Source of the DNA: CBFDCQ01 sp965603355
GTDB lineage: Bacteria; Hydrogenedentota; CAZGCA01; CBFDCQ01
DNA length: 11,587 bases
Direction: 5' to 3'
Assembly (NCBI GenBank): GCA_965603355.1
Contig: CBFDCQ010000094.1
Location: 1-11,587 of the forward strand
In this document: piece after piece, positions 1 to 5,848 of the stretch
Layout of the letters: each line of letters opens with the position of its first letter
Position numbering within the stretch: position 1 is the first letter of the stretch
Notes under the pieces: model-generated
Told to the model about the DNA's origin: nothing
Seen by the model: only the letters and a program-made list of their open reading frames with translations
Databases searched by the model: none
Translations under genes and position numbers: made by a program

Positions 1-59
1 CCGTTCCTCGTCGCAGTGTGTCCGGCGGATGGTGTCTCGCCATCATTGGGACTCGTACG

Positions 60-2021
60 TTACTCTCTCCCGGGCTCCTGATGATCAGCCTCTTCCGGAA
101 CCGCCCTCTTGTCTTGCTCAACGGCGTAGTCCAAGAACAGCCTGGCATACACAGGACTTTTCTCCAGCAACTCTTCGTGAGTACCGCAACCCTCGATGCC
201 ACCGTTGTCCAATACGACTATTCTGGACGCGCGACGCACAAGGGAGAAACGGTGTGAAATGACCAATGTTGTCACTCCCTCCATTGCGTGCGCCAAGGCC
301 TCTGCCACGATCTCCTCGCTCTCGGTGTCGAGAGAAGATGTCGGTTCATCAAGTATGAGTATTTGCGGTTCCGAGAGTATCGCGCGCGCAATAGCAATCC
401 TCTGGCGTTCCCCCCCGGATAAGGTCATTCCGCCCTCGCCCAATACTGTATGGTAACCGTTCGGAAGTCTACTTATGAAGTCGTGCGCATTAGCCACCCG
501 AGCGGCCCATACGACGCGTTCCTCGCTCGCATCCGGAGTCCCGAACGTGATGTTGTTCATGATAGTGTCCCGAAACAGGATAGGATGCTGTGTGACAATA
601 GCGATCTGTCCGCGAAGAGACTTCAACGTGACATCACACAGATCCACCCCGTCGATCTCGACGCTGCCGGAGGTCGGATCGTAAAAACGAGGAATGAGCG
701 ATGCCAAGGTTGATTTACCGGCCCCACTCGAACCTACAACCGCCAGCACTTCACCCTTACGCCACTCCAACGACACACCCTTCAGCACATCTTGCTCTCC
801 CTCATAGCCGAAACGAACGTTCCTGAATGTCAAAGCGTGCTTGAACTGGCCAACGTCTATTGCATCCTCCTTTTCCAGCACTTCCACAGAGGTATCCATG
901 AAGTCGAATACTCGCGCTCCTGCAACTATGCTGACCTGGATTTTGGCAAACAACTGAGAAGTCTTCCTCATTGGCTTAAAGAGGAATGCGAGGACTGCGT
1001 AAAACGCGATGAATTGACCCGACGAAACCGCACCGCTGATCACTTGTGAGCCGGTCAGGACAACAAACACCGCAATGCAAATGATACCAAAAGACTCTAT
1101 GGCAGGACCCATCGAGACCCCAACCTGCGTGCTCTTCTTGAAATATCTCAGCAGTTTGCGCTGCTCGTGAGAGAATCGTCTCTTGCCATACTCTTCCTGC
1201 ACGAACGCTTTGACGATCCTGATACCATAAAGGAACTCGTGCAAAAGGCTTTGCTGTGAGGCGCTTCTGTCCAGAGATTTGCGCGCGTACTTCCTAAGCC
1301 TTGTCATGGCTCTTGCCAGTCCATAGCCAACGATCGGGAGCCCCAGAAACGCGAATAATGCCCAACGCCAGTTCAATACGAATGCGATGATCACTAATCC
1401 CACCATCCTGAGTTGCTTCACAATAGCATCTTCAAAGAGCAGTGTAACACCGTTGCTCACGCCTCCGGCATCAACGATAATGCGCGTGATGATGGTGGCA
1501 ACTCCCGTCTCCGAAAAGAATTGGAGGGGAGCATGGATGAGTCTATCAAACAAGTCCTGTCGCAGGTCGAGCGTTAGCCTGAACCCGATCAGAGCAGCAA
1601 GGTACCGGGAGACTACGGCGAAGATATTCTTAAGGATGGTCCCCGCTGTCATTACCACAGCGAACAAGATCAATAACTTTCGCGGCTCGGTTTGAAGAAG
1701 GCTTTGAACCGCCAGTGCGATTCTTTGTCCAACTTCGGTGTTGAAGCCGGGATATCGACTCAAAACGGCCACATCTCTCTTGAGCACGAGGTCTATAATG
1801 GGTGCCAAAGCGGCTATTCCAAACACGTCGAACAATGCCACAAAACCAGCGGCTATGACGGTGACGCAGATGGCCAGCTTGTGTCTACCCAGATAGCCTG
1901 CCATCCGCTTGTACACTCTGGCGTCCAGCTTCAGGTTGTGCTTCAGCCGTGCAACTGATTCAGAGAAGCTTCGGACGGAGGCAGGCTCTTCGGCGTGCTT
2001 GTCATTCTGGCGATTGGCCAT
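60..2021 (-). CDS. MsbA-like ABC exporter (fused permease and ATPase)
   Basis: This 653-residue protein has the layout of a half-size type IV ABC exporter, fused membrane domain then ATPase, which works as a homodimer. The membrane domain spans about residues 45-360, with hydrophobic segments near 48-75, 115-145, 203-240 and 308-350. The nucleotide-binding domain (about 395-630) is complete: Walker A GSSGAGKST (430-438), Q-loop Gln478, signature LSGGE (534-538), Walker B ILILDE (554-559), D-loop SSLD (562-565) and H-loop His590. The family flips lipids such as lipid A core or lipid-linked glycans, or exports peptides or drugs. Resemblance to MsbA (PLQFF and KAFVQEE motifs) and the upstream glycosyltransferase favour an envelope lipid or glycan substrate, but this is inference. 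ATG start at 2021 has only a distant AGAGG. It has its own promoter about 120 nt upstream. No catalytic residue is missing. Confidence 0.95.
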   Translation of the reverse strand: MANRQNDKHAEEPASVRSFSESVARLKHNLKLDARVYKRMAGYLGRHKLAICVTVIAAGFVALFDVFGIAALAPIIDLVLKRDVAVLSRYPGFNTEVGQRIALAVQSLLQTEPRKLLILFAVVMTAGTILKNIFAVVSRYLAALIGFRLTLDLRQDLFDRLIHAPLQFFSETGVATIITRIIVDAGGVSNGVTLLFEDAIVKQLRMVGLVIIAFVLNWRWALFAFLGLPIVGYGLARAMTRLRKYARKSLDRSASQQSLLHEFLYGIRIVKAFVQEEYGKRRFSHEQRKLLRYFKKSTQVGVSMGPAIESFGIICIAVFVVLTGSQVISGAVSSGQFIAFYAVLAFLFKPMRKTSQLFAKIQVSIVAGARVFDFMDTSVEVLEKEDAIDVGQFKHALTFRNVRFGYEGEQDVLKGVSLEWRKGEVLAVVGSSGAGKSTLASLIPRFYDPTSGSVEIDGVDLCDVTLKSLRGQIAIVTQHPILFRDTIMNNITFGTPDASEERVVWAARVANAHDFISRLPNGYHTVLGEGGMTLSGGERQRIAIARAILSEPQILILDEPTSSLDTESEEIVAEALAHAMEGVTTLVISHRFSLVRRASRIVVLDNGGIEGCGTHEELLEKSPVYARLFLDYAVEQDKRAVPEEADHQEPGRE

Positions 2022-2147
2022 GAGAAACGGTCGTTACCTCTTCTTCTAAGTTCCCAGCAAAACTCCCCGGGCGCGCACATGCACCACCGGCAATGCGCGC
2101 TTTATTTCACACTCAAAACGTTCTTCTTCATCGGGATTATTTGTGTG

Positions 2148-2177
2148 AGTATAGCAGAATTGGCTCAGCACAGGCAA
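2148..2177 (-). promoter_or_regulatory. Extended -10 sigma70-type promoter for the ABC exporter
   Basis: Read on the minus strand, -35 TTGCCT (2177-2172) is followed by an 18-base spacer and -10 TATACT (2153-2148). TGC stands directly before the -10, giving the extended -10 form TGnTATACT. Transcription would start near 2141, about 120 nt before the exporter ATG. It makes the exporter a separate unit from the glycosyltransferase gene. Confidence 0.65.
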
Positions 2178-2297
2178 GCGCGGGTGGGTTCGCACGCACG
2201 CACCCATACCCGGTCTCGTCTCATGTCGGTACTTCGAATAGGGAGGTAAGGACGAACGATTGGCAGCGTCGCCTTGATCCAGATGCGCCATGTAGAA

Positions 2298-2316
2298 CCG
2301 CACAATTGCGGTGCGG
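2298..2316 (-). terminator. Weak hairpin after the glycosyltransferase gene
   Basis: CCGCAC (2298-2303) pairs with GTGCGG (2311-2316) around a 7-base loop, about 50 nt beyond the glycosyltransferase stop on the minus strand. No U-run follows, so it is at best an imperfect terminator. Its place between that gene and the exporter promoter is the main support. Confidence 0.3.
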
Positions 2317-2366
2317 CATGGTTCAACACCGGTCGTCAAATACCGCCACTCACGCGCATCGGGCGC

Positions 2367-3341
2367 TCAAACCGCCCTTCCATCCTCTGCCATTAGCTGC
2401 TCCACCGTGTCCAGCATTTCCCGCATCATGATCGGATAGTTACGCGTGCGGTGCACGAACTCAAACCCCTGGTCACCTATTTGTCGACGCTCCTCGTCGT
2501 GCGCCAGATAATAGTCTATCAGCTCGAGGCATTCCGCACCATCCTTGTACCAGACCAGGTGTTCACCATTACGGAATATCGTCTCCAATCCCGGCACGTA
2601 GTCGGTGAGCAGGAACCCGCCGCAACCCAGCACCTGCCATGTACGAAAAGAGAAGTAGCACTCCACGCGATTCGTCATGTCGCACCCAAGAACGATCTTG
2701 GCTCCGCCACAGATCTTGGCGAACTCGCGCGGGCGGATATCGCGGCGGATCGACTCGATGCCAACATGGCGCCAATCGCCGCCCCACACTTTCAGGTCAG
2801 CCTTCTCATGCACGCTCTTGACGATCGCCTCGCGAAACCCGCTGTGCGGACGGCCAACGAAGGCCACATCCGATTTCCAATAGCCGCGGCGCGGACGGAT
2901 ACGGCGATGCTCGGCGGCGTCGCAGGCCTGCGGGCAAAAGACGGGTCTCGATACTCCCAGCGCGATGAGCTCATCGCGCAATCCCTTGTTGGTCATGAAG
3001 AATACGTCGACCAACCTGCCTTTTCGAAGCAGCCGTTCCTCACTCTCCAACTGCTCCACATAGTCGGGCCAGAACATAGCGGTGGGCACGCGACCTCTCA
3101 GCTGCGCGAGCACTTCATCCGGGGCGTCCTTGGAATACGAAAGGACCAGTTGCGGTCCAAACCTCTCAATCTCGCCCAGCAGAACGCTTGCCAGGTCCCG
3201 TCCCCTCAGCCGGCGTCGTATGCTTGGCACGTTCAGGAAAAGAACCTGTTTGCCGAGCTGTCGCATCCCCTTGACCATGAACCGGGTCTCATGGGTACGC
3301 GCTTTTGATTTGCCCAAAAAGGCTATCCGTTCAATGCTCAT
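2367..3341 (-). CDS. CgeB-like glycosyltransferase
   Basis: This 324-residue protein resembles the CgeB / 'glycosyl transferases group 1' (GT-B fold) family, which transfers sugars from nucleotide-sugar donors, usually to surface glycans or proteins. Family-type segments are SDVAFVGRP (157-165), LKVWGGDW (183-190), RTWQVLGCGGFLLTD (233-247) and a GEHLVWYKD...EER...QGFEF tail (259-295). There is no signal peptide or membrane segment, so it should be cytoplasmic. I chose ATG 3341: homology-like sequence begins at once (MSIERIAFLG) and GGAGGTGG lies 14 nt upstream, a long but usable spacing. A GTG 36 bases earlier would put that site inside the coding sequence. Many relatives have Glu in the R-x-F-E stretch; here it reads R-T-W-Q (Gln236). 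The acceptor is unknown. No clear promoter of its own is visible, so it may depend on read-through from the secreted-protein gene upstream. Confidence 0.8.
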   Translation of the reverse strand: MSIERIAFLGKSKARTHETRFMVKGMRQLGKQVLFLNVPSIRRRLRGRDLASVLLGEIERFGPQLVLSYSKDAPDEVLAQLRGRVPTAMFWPDYVEQLESEERLLRKGRLVDVFFMTNKGLRDELIALGVSRPVFCPQACDAAEHRRIRPRRGYWKSDVAFVGRPHSGFREAIVKSVHEKADLKVWGGDWRHVGIESIRRDIRPREFAKICGGAKIVLGCDMTNRVECYFSFRTWQVLGCGGFLLTDYVPGLETIFRNGEHLVWYKDGAECLELIDYYLAHDEERRQIGDQGFEFVHRTRNYPIMMREMLDTVEQLMAEDGRAV

Positions 3342-3425
3342 TAACGCGCGCTGTGCCACCTCCACTGTATACGCCACACAGGCGAAAGACGCTGCGAGCG
3401 GGTGGTAAGCCTACTCGCGAACGCA

Positions 3426-3468
3426 CTTGAAGCACCGACCCATAGACTTACCAGGCCGGTGCCTCAAG
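3426..3468 (-). terminator. Strong 15-bp hairpin after the small secreted-protein gene
   Basis: The arms 3426-3440 and 3454-3468 pair over 15 positions around a 13-base loop. In minus-strand RNA all 15 pair, two as G-U wobbles; in plus-strand RNA those two become A-C mismatches. The fold therefore favours the minus transcript, as expected for an element 37 nt after the stop at 3506. No U-run follows, so it may be a transcript-stabilising or attenuating hairpin rather than a full intrinsic terminator. Confidence 0.5.
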
Positions 3469-3505
3469 GGTACACAACTACATCACTCGCTACGGTCCGT
3501 CAGCC

Positions 3506-4267
3506 CTACTCTGCGTTGAGCAATAGCGACTGGAAAATCGCTACCTTATCTCCGGGCGAGAAGTCAGCGTTGGCCGATGAGTCGTCATCTTCAGACTTCT
3601 CATCGTCCTCCTCCTCTTCCTCATCATCGGCCTCGGACTCTGCCAGATTGGACTTGGCTTCGGACAATGCTTCAGACTCGGACTCGGATACCATCTGTAG
3701 GACCTTTTCGCCCTTGACACGTGTGGGCGATCCGAGAAAACCAATTGGAGCCAGCGCTGGCGCAAGGGAGAACCCGTTTTTCACCAAAACCTTCTTCGGC
3801 CAGCGGGCGCCGTGCATCCCCCAGGGATCGAAGTCCCACTGATACAGGCCGGTATACGGACCATAGGCCCATGTACCGCCAACAGTCCCCCAATTCAGCT
3901 TGAACTTCCTGCACGAGTCCACCTCGCCGACAACGTAGAAGCGGAGGCCGTCCCTTCCTATGAGATTTATGCTGGCAATATCAGCGGACGGGGCGAAGAT
4001 GTAGACATCAACGTATCCGGGCCAGAACTGATAAGCATTCTCCAGGGCCTTGACTAATAGGTTCCCCCCTTGAGCTTGCTGCTCAATCTCAATCGTCAGA
4101 GTCTGGTCCCACTGGTCGTAATACGCGCCCCATCCAGCGGCGATCGGCCTGTCGTATACCACCTTGATGCCATCTATTTTCACCGTGGCCGCATCCGCCG
4201 TTGACAGGACTGTCAAGAGCGCCACTCCTACCAGCACTGCTGCAAAGTACTGTGTTCCGCGTTTCAT
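3506..4267 (-). CDS. Secreted single-domain protein with acidic tail, unknown function
   Basis: I do not recognise this 253-residue protein. It starts with a clear Sec signal peptide: MKR, a hydrophobic core (residues 7-22) and ADA|A cleavage near residue 26. Residues 28-179 form a beta-looking domain with alternating hydrophobic residues and family-like blocks KVVY, LTIEI, DVYIFAP, INLIGR, YVVGEV and KVLVK. The same blocks recur twice in the C-terminus of the gene at 9916-11587. The tail (about 194-236) is Ser/Glu/Asp-rich with an almost pure acidic run at 214-229, then the uncharged end AIFQSLLLNAE. ATG 4267 is preceded by GGGAGGGG at 5-base spacing; a TTG frame extension to 4399 would bury the signal peptide and is rejected. 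A TTGACA-17-TACAAT promoter and a hairpin-rich leader of about 255 nt precede it. It is probably exported to the periplasm or surface; calcium or cation binding by the tail is a guess. Confidence 0.85.
   Translation of the reverse strand: MKRGTQYFAAVLVGVALLTVLSTADAATVKIDGIKVVYDRPIAAGWGAYYDQWDQTLTIEIEQQAQGGNLLVKALENAYQFWPGYVDVYIFAPSADIASINLIGRDGLRFYVVGEVDSCRKFKLNWGTVGGTWAYGPYTGLYQWDFDPWGMHGARWPKKVLVKNGFSLAPALAPIGFLGSPTRVKGEKVLQMVSESESEALSEAKSNLAESEADDEEEEEDDEKSEDDDSSANADFSPGDKVAIFQSLLLNAE
3731..4186 (-). repeat. Copy A of an unrecognised ~140-aa repeat domain
   Basis: Residues 28-179 of the small secreted protein match the two domain copies at 10498-10911 and 9919-10329. Order-conserved blocks are [IV]KV.Y, LTI.I, G.L.V, D[VI][YH]I.AP.A, INL.GR, [YH]V.G[EQ]V, F.L.[YW]G.VG.T..YG...GL and a final K...K.G....A.L. 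This copy has an extra Trp/Phe-rich loop (about residues 142-156) and lacks the three cysteines shared by the other two copies. Confidence 0.8.
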
Positions 4268-4333
4268 CTGAACCCCTCCCTTCTGCCAAAACCACTCTGC
4301 ACATCCCAGTTGACAACGCCGCTCCAGCCTCTT

Positions 4334-4432
4334 CAACGTCCCTGCCGCGTCGCCCGCAAGCTTTCTTCCTGAAGACCGTCGGGACGTTGGACTAGCCAAT
4401 TAGTCTCGCCACGGTGCATCTTCAACGTGGCG
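4334..4432 (-). promoter_or_regulatory. Structured 5' leader: three consecutive hairpins
   Basis: Three hairpins lie almost end to end in the leader of the small secreted-protein gene. In transcript order, the first has a 7-bp stem (4426-4432 with 4407-4413, 12-nt loop). The second has a 5-bp stem (4401-4405 with 4390-4394, 6-nt loop). The third has a 9-bp stem (4381-4389 with 4334-4342) around 38 nt that can itself form two small hairpins, giving a possible three-way junction. The set ends 53 nt before the Shine-Dalgarno. It matches no riboswitch class I can name; it could be a cis-regulatory RNA or an mRNA-stabilising leader. Confidence 0.5.
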
Positions 4433-4528
4433 GAGGTGACCAGGAGCGTGCGGCAGATTTCCCTTATCAACAATCCCGACTTTTCTTACGCCAATAGGCC
4501 CGTCTTCGTACCACCCCCTTTGGCGATC

Positions 4529-4557
4529 ATTGTAAGGCTCAACCGCGTGTATGTCAA
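4529..4557 (-). promoter_or_regulatory. Near-consensus sigma70-type promoter for the secreted-protein gene
   Basis: On the minus strand, a perfect -35 TTGACA (4557-4552) is followed by a 17-base spacer and -10 TACAAT (4534-4529), five of six consensus bases. The start would be near 4522, giving a leader of about 255 nt before ATG 4267. The quality of the boxes suggests strong expression. Confidence 0.8.
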
Positions 4558-4632
4558 GTCAGACGCGATCTTGCGGCCCAGTGCGCATAGAATGGGTCCG
4601 CATGTCCCCGGAACGCAGTGACCCTCCCGACA

Positions 4633-4652
4633 GCACAGCTACGGCGCTGTGC
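4633..4652 (-). terminator. Hairpin just after the 115-residue gene
   Basis: GCACAGC (4633-4639) and GCTGTGC (4646-4652) form a 7-bp perfect stem with a 6-base loop, 17 nt after the TGA at 4670-4672 on the minus strand. No U-run follows, so efficiency is uncertain; the position fits a terminator. Confidence 0.45.
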
Positions 4653-4669
4653 ACTCCCCAAAATCGAGA

Positions 4670-5017
4670 TCAGTCCAGGAAAAGCGCTTTCCTGTTTTGC
4701 TGGCCAAGGCCCTTCCTCAACACAGAACCCGACAATATGGCCGAGTGTCTGTTGGTTTCATACCGCGCCTTCTCAACCTCAAATTTGTCGTAAGCGGCCA
4801 GAACGTCGCGATATTTCTCATGCCAGACACCGAAGGCGTCGCGCAGCCTCAGCGCGCATTGTACATGCGGTACCTCGGGATCGAACTGCCGTGCGAGAAC
4901 ATCCGCCTCTATCTGCGCCAACTCATACTCATCCTCGACTACCAGCGCCAGTCGTTCGAGCTCTGCGCGCCTCTTATTCGTTCTTTTTGCCTCAATCCAG
5001 TTCCTGATACTCTTCAT
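4670..5017 (-). CDS. Small helical protein of unknown function (115 aa)
   Basis: I do not recognise this protein. It has 115 residues, is charged and Ala/Glu/Arg-rich, and looks almost entirely alpha-helical. A basic N-terminus (MKSIRNWIEAKRTNKRR) leads into an amphipathic stretch (about 18-45). A break at FDPEVP (45-50) is followed by a second helix-rich stretch (52-90) and a basic tail. There is no signal peptide or membrane helix, so it should be cytoplasmic. The case for a real gene rests on AAGGAG placed 8 bases before ATG 5017, a hairpin just after the stop, and consistent protein-like composition. It stands alone between the promoter of the secreted-protein gene and a long non-coding region. 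A LexA-like palindrome lies 111 bases upstream, but no clear promoter joins the two. Role unknown; a small coiled-coil or nucleic-acid-associated protein is conceivable. Confidence 0.7.
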   Translation of the reverse strand: MKSIRNWIEAKRTNKRRAELERLALVVEDEYELAQIEADVLARQFDPEVPHVQCALRLRDAFGVWHEKYRDVLAAYDKFEVEKARYETNRHSAILSGSVLRKGLGQQNRKALFLD

Positions 5018-5128
5018 GGCACTACTCCTTCATGCGGTCAACGTGAATTTGTTAAAATCTTATGACTGCCTGTGTTCTCCTCCTTCTTTCAACTGCGAAA
5101 GTACGCTGGGAGCATTCCCGCGTGGCAT

Positions 5129-5142
5129 TGTTCATATGAACA
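5129..5142. promoter_or_regulatory. Perfect 14-bp palindrome, LexA-like operator candidate
   Basis: TGTTCATATGAACA is an exact inverted repeat. The form TGTTC-N4-GAACA matches the LexA motif described for Verrucomicrobia, and the minus-strand reading CTGT-N8-ACAA is one base from the CTGT-N8-ACAG form of gammaproteobacteria. It lies 111 bases upstream of the 115-residue gene and about 340 bases upstream of the aldolase/phosphatase promoter. No promoter clearly overlaps it, so its target is uncertain. Confidence 0.4.
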
Positions 5143-5482
5143 GGCGACTTTGAACCGGTCAGAGAACGTGGAGGGTAACAAGTGTTTCGGCGCCGGCTCA
5201 AGCGAGAGGGACACCTGCCCTTCACGGAACCCGAGAATCGCTTCTCACCCTTTCATAAGTTTACCCGTCGACGACTGTCTTGGCCCCAATTGTAGCAGAG
5301 CTTGTCTACCTCGTCAACCTGATAGACCGCTTGCATATCGACGCCGCGCCGGTGACTCCGCTCGTTGTCGGGCATCAGCGAATCGGCCCATTTTTCGCAA
5401 ATTACGGCATACAGGTAACTCCGCTCGCTCGCACCTCCCCAGCACCCTTTTCGCAAGCCCCGAAAAAGAGCTGGATTCGCAC

Positions 5483-5512
5483 TTGACACGGCAAGCTCGA
5501 ATGTTATATAAT
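5483..5512 (+). promoter_or_regulatory. Perfect-consensus sigma70-type promoter upstream of the FBP aldolase/phosphatase
   Basis: TTGACA (5483-5488), an 18-base spacer and TATAAT (5507-5512) match both consensus hexamers exactly. Transcription would begin near 5519, some 330 nt before the aldolase/phosphatase ATG. Such a strong promoter with a long leader suggests either control in the leader or a short RNA made from this stretch. Confidence 0.85.
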
Positions 5513-5518
5513 CGCCGC

Positions 5519-5848
5519 TAATCCAACGGAGCGCCGGGTTTGGAATCAATGGACGGACGATGGCGTGGTTTAGCCTCGGAGGGGGAATGTCACCAGGGGT
5601 GACGCTGAGAGTATCTTGAGTTCACCCGAACGGCGCGTGGCGCCGCTGCCATATTGCTTCTGCCATTGAGTGAGAGAGGGGAAAGCTGAGAGGTACAAGG
5701 GAAACTTCCGCCGGCAGCGTGTCAGTGGTCCCAGTCGCTCAACGAACACGTCGAGCGCCCGCTGAAGCTTGAGTAGACACATCGGCGCTTTGCGAACACG
5801 CTGGACCTGCGGAGCGGAAACCGCGTGAAGGGAAAGGAGGCAAGAAGT
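5519..5848 (+). promoter_or_regulatory. Long, hairpin-rich leader of the FBP aldolase/phosphatase gene
   Basis: The predicted 330-nt leader contains several helices. GTCACC-AGG-GGTGAC is at 5589-5603 and CGGCGC-GTG-GCGCCG at 5631-5645. An 8-bp long-range stem (5715-5722 with 5796-5803) encloses a 5-bp hairpin (5736-5740 with 5753-5757). GCGG-AAA-CCGC (5814-5824) lies 8 bases before the Shine-Dalgarno. A 17-codon frame begins at 5549 with only a weak ribosome binding site. I recognise no known riboswitch, SRP, 6S or RNase P RNA. Confidence 0.4.

Larger units (their letters stand above)
2022..2366. other. Intergenic region between exporter and glycosyltransferase genes
   Basis: These 345 bases hold a promoter for the exporter gene (2148-2177, minus strand) and a small hairpin downstream of the glycosyltransferase (2298-2316). 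The open frames that cross it lack ribosome binding sites and protein-like composition, and the longest minus-strand one runs straight through the promoter. I see no gene here. The roughly 120-nt exporter leader (2022-2141) shows no structure I can name. Confidence 0.6.
4268..4669. other. 402-base intergenic region: promoter, leader and terminator hairpin
   Basis: From the minus-strand viewpoint this region holds, in order: a hairpin just after the 115-residue gene (4633-4652), the consensus-like promoter at 4557-4529, about 90 nt without obvious structure, three consecutive hairpins (4432-4334), a further 53 nt, and the ribosome binding site at 4280-4273. No coding frame inside it has a credible start. 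Confidence 0.65.
5018..5848. other. 831-base non-coding region between divergent genes
   Basis: This region separates the minus-strand 115-residue gene from the plus-strand aldolase/phosphatase. It holds a 14-bp perfect palindrome (5129-5142), a perfect-consensus plus-strand promoter (5483-5512) and the aldolase/phosphatase leader (about 5519-5848). Open frames crossing it (149 codons plus, 98 codons minus) start with GTG or TTG, lack ribosome binding sites and overlap the promoter. Between 5143 and 5482 I see nothing else. Confidence 0.6.

Noticed and set aside
2046..2339. A 97-codon minus-strand frame between exporter and glycosyltransferase
   Set aside because: It contains the exporter promoter and has no protein-like features.
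2451..3308. A 285-codon open frame on the plus strand opposite the glycosyltransferase
   Set aside because: It lies antisense to a well-supported gene, has no ribosome binding site, and its translation is low-complexity and matches no family. It is a by-product of GC-rich codons on the other strand.
4268..4399. A 44-codon N-terminal extension of the small secreted protein from a TTG
   Set aside because: It would place the clear signal peptide inside the protein and ignores the excellent ribosome binding site at 4273-4280. The stretch is better explained as structured leader.
4334..4432. Reading the three-hairpin leader as a c-di-GMP-I, TPP, cobalamin, SAM or glycine riboswitch
   Set aside because: The stems and junction do not carry the conserved core bases I know for these classes, for example the ACGCAAAGCC core of c-di-GMP-I or CUGAGA of TPP.
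5072..5521. A 149-codon plus-strand frame in the divergent intergenic region
   Set aside because: GTG start with no ribosome binding site, Arg/Pro/Ser-rich translation with no domain, and it runs through the perfect-consensus promoter at 5483-5512.
5253..5549. A 98-codon minus-strand frame
   Set aside because: TTG start without a ribosome binding site, overlapping the plus-strand promoter; no recognisable motif.
5519..5848. A housekeeping RNA gene (SRP, 6S, RNase P, tmRNA) downstream of the strong promoter
   Set aside because: I could not find the conserved cores of any of these. The stretch leads directly into a good ribosome binding site, so a leader is the simpler reading.
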